Shown here one piece after another: positions 22,471-22,500 of a stretch of DNA of 22,500 nt (position 1 is the first letter of the stretch; every line of letters begins with the position of its first letter). Both the position numbers and the translations under genes were made by a program. The stretch spans positions 167,501 to 190,000 of the forward strand of contig CAJNDS010002490.1 in assembly GCA_905221605.1 (NCBI GenBank), given 5' to 3'. The notes under the pieces were generated by a model that saw nothing but the letters and a program-made list of their open reading frames with translations, did not search any database and had not been told where the DNA came from. Source of the DNA: Symbiodinium natans. Its lineage: Eukaryota > Sar > Dinophyceae > Suessiales > Symbiodiniaceae.

Positions 22471-22500
22471 GCAGCACTTACAATGTCTTCTCCAGCTTCC

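Noticed and set aside
1-22500. CRISPR array
   Set aside because: Repeats are 7-8 bp telomere-type heptamers in tandem without regular spacers.
1-22500. A true chromosome end
   Set aside because: Arrays switch orientation dozens of times, are interrupted by unique islands and never run to a window edge as a long uniform tract.

Overview
The window looks like nuclear DNA of a protist-type eukaryote. My best guess is a dinoflagellate (Symbiodiniaceae-like), with chromerids or another alga using the same telomere unit as alternatives. The guess rests on four things: telomere-type heptamers TTTAGGG/CCCTAAA scattered through the whole window in both orientations; no compact prokaryote-like genes or ribosome-binding sites; coding potential only in islands of about 50-130 bp; and apparent introns that start with GT or GC and end in AG, very often followed by G. 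Assignment to a species is not possible from this sequence alone.

Layout. The DNA is a mosaic. Short unique islands alternate with arrays of telomere-like repeats, from a few units to about 370 bp (17.5-17.9 kb). Many islands carry CCCTAAA on their left and TTTAGGG on their right. 0-4.3 kb: mostly degenerate repeats, a 74-bp tandem duplication, an AT-rich microsatellite tract and a few possible exons. 4.5-10.2 kb: many exon-like islands, mainly minus strand, including a major facilitator superfamily (MFS) motif-A exon at 9.3 kb and two phase-compatible exons below it; some plus-strand islands are interleaved. 10.4-11.6 kb: four plus-strand exons whose phases join without conflict, product unknown. 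11.6-12.9 kb: a 179-bp-period minisatellite between GACGCGCGTC palindromes. 13-16.9 kb: isolated exons on both strands. 17.1-18.9 kb: the largest arrays, a GA tract and an octamer (CCCTAAAA) array. 19.3-22.1 kb: four minus-strand exons that together spell most of a C2 domain. Their large intron holds another minus-strand exon chain, and a 141-bp foldback (MITE-like) element lies just downstream.

The central observation is that telomere-like arrays appear to be intron material. Several well-supported exons end exactly at a GTTTAGGG donor or begin exactly after a TTTAG acceptor, so the repeat unit itself can supply both splice signals. A second dispersed motif centred on GGGGCCCC (consensus near AAGTAGGGGCCCC) recurs in about ten places and also touches a splice junction.

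Limits. Islands of 80-100 bp with moderate GC are often open in several frames by chance, and some read plausibly on both strands. Only the C2 exons and the MFS motif-A exon are recognised by family. The other exons rest on open frame, splice signals and phase agreement. No gene is complete, and I saw no start-to-stop gene model, tRNA, rRNA or CRISPR.
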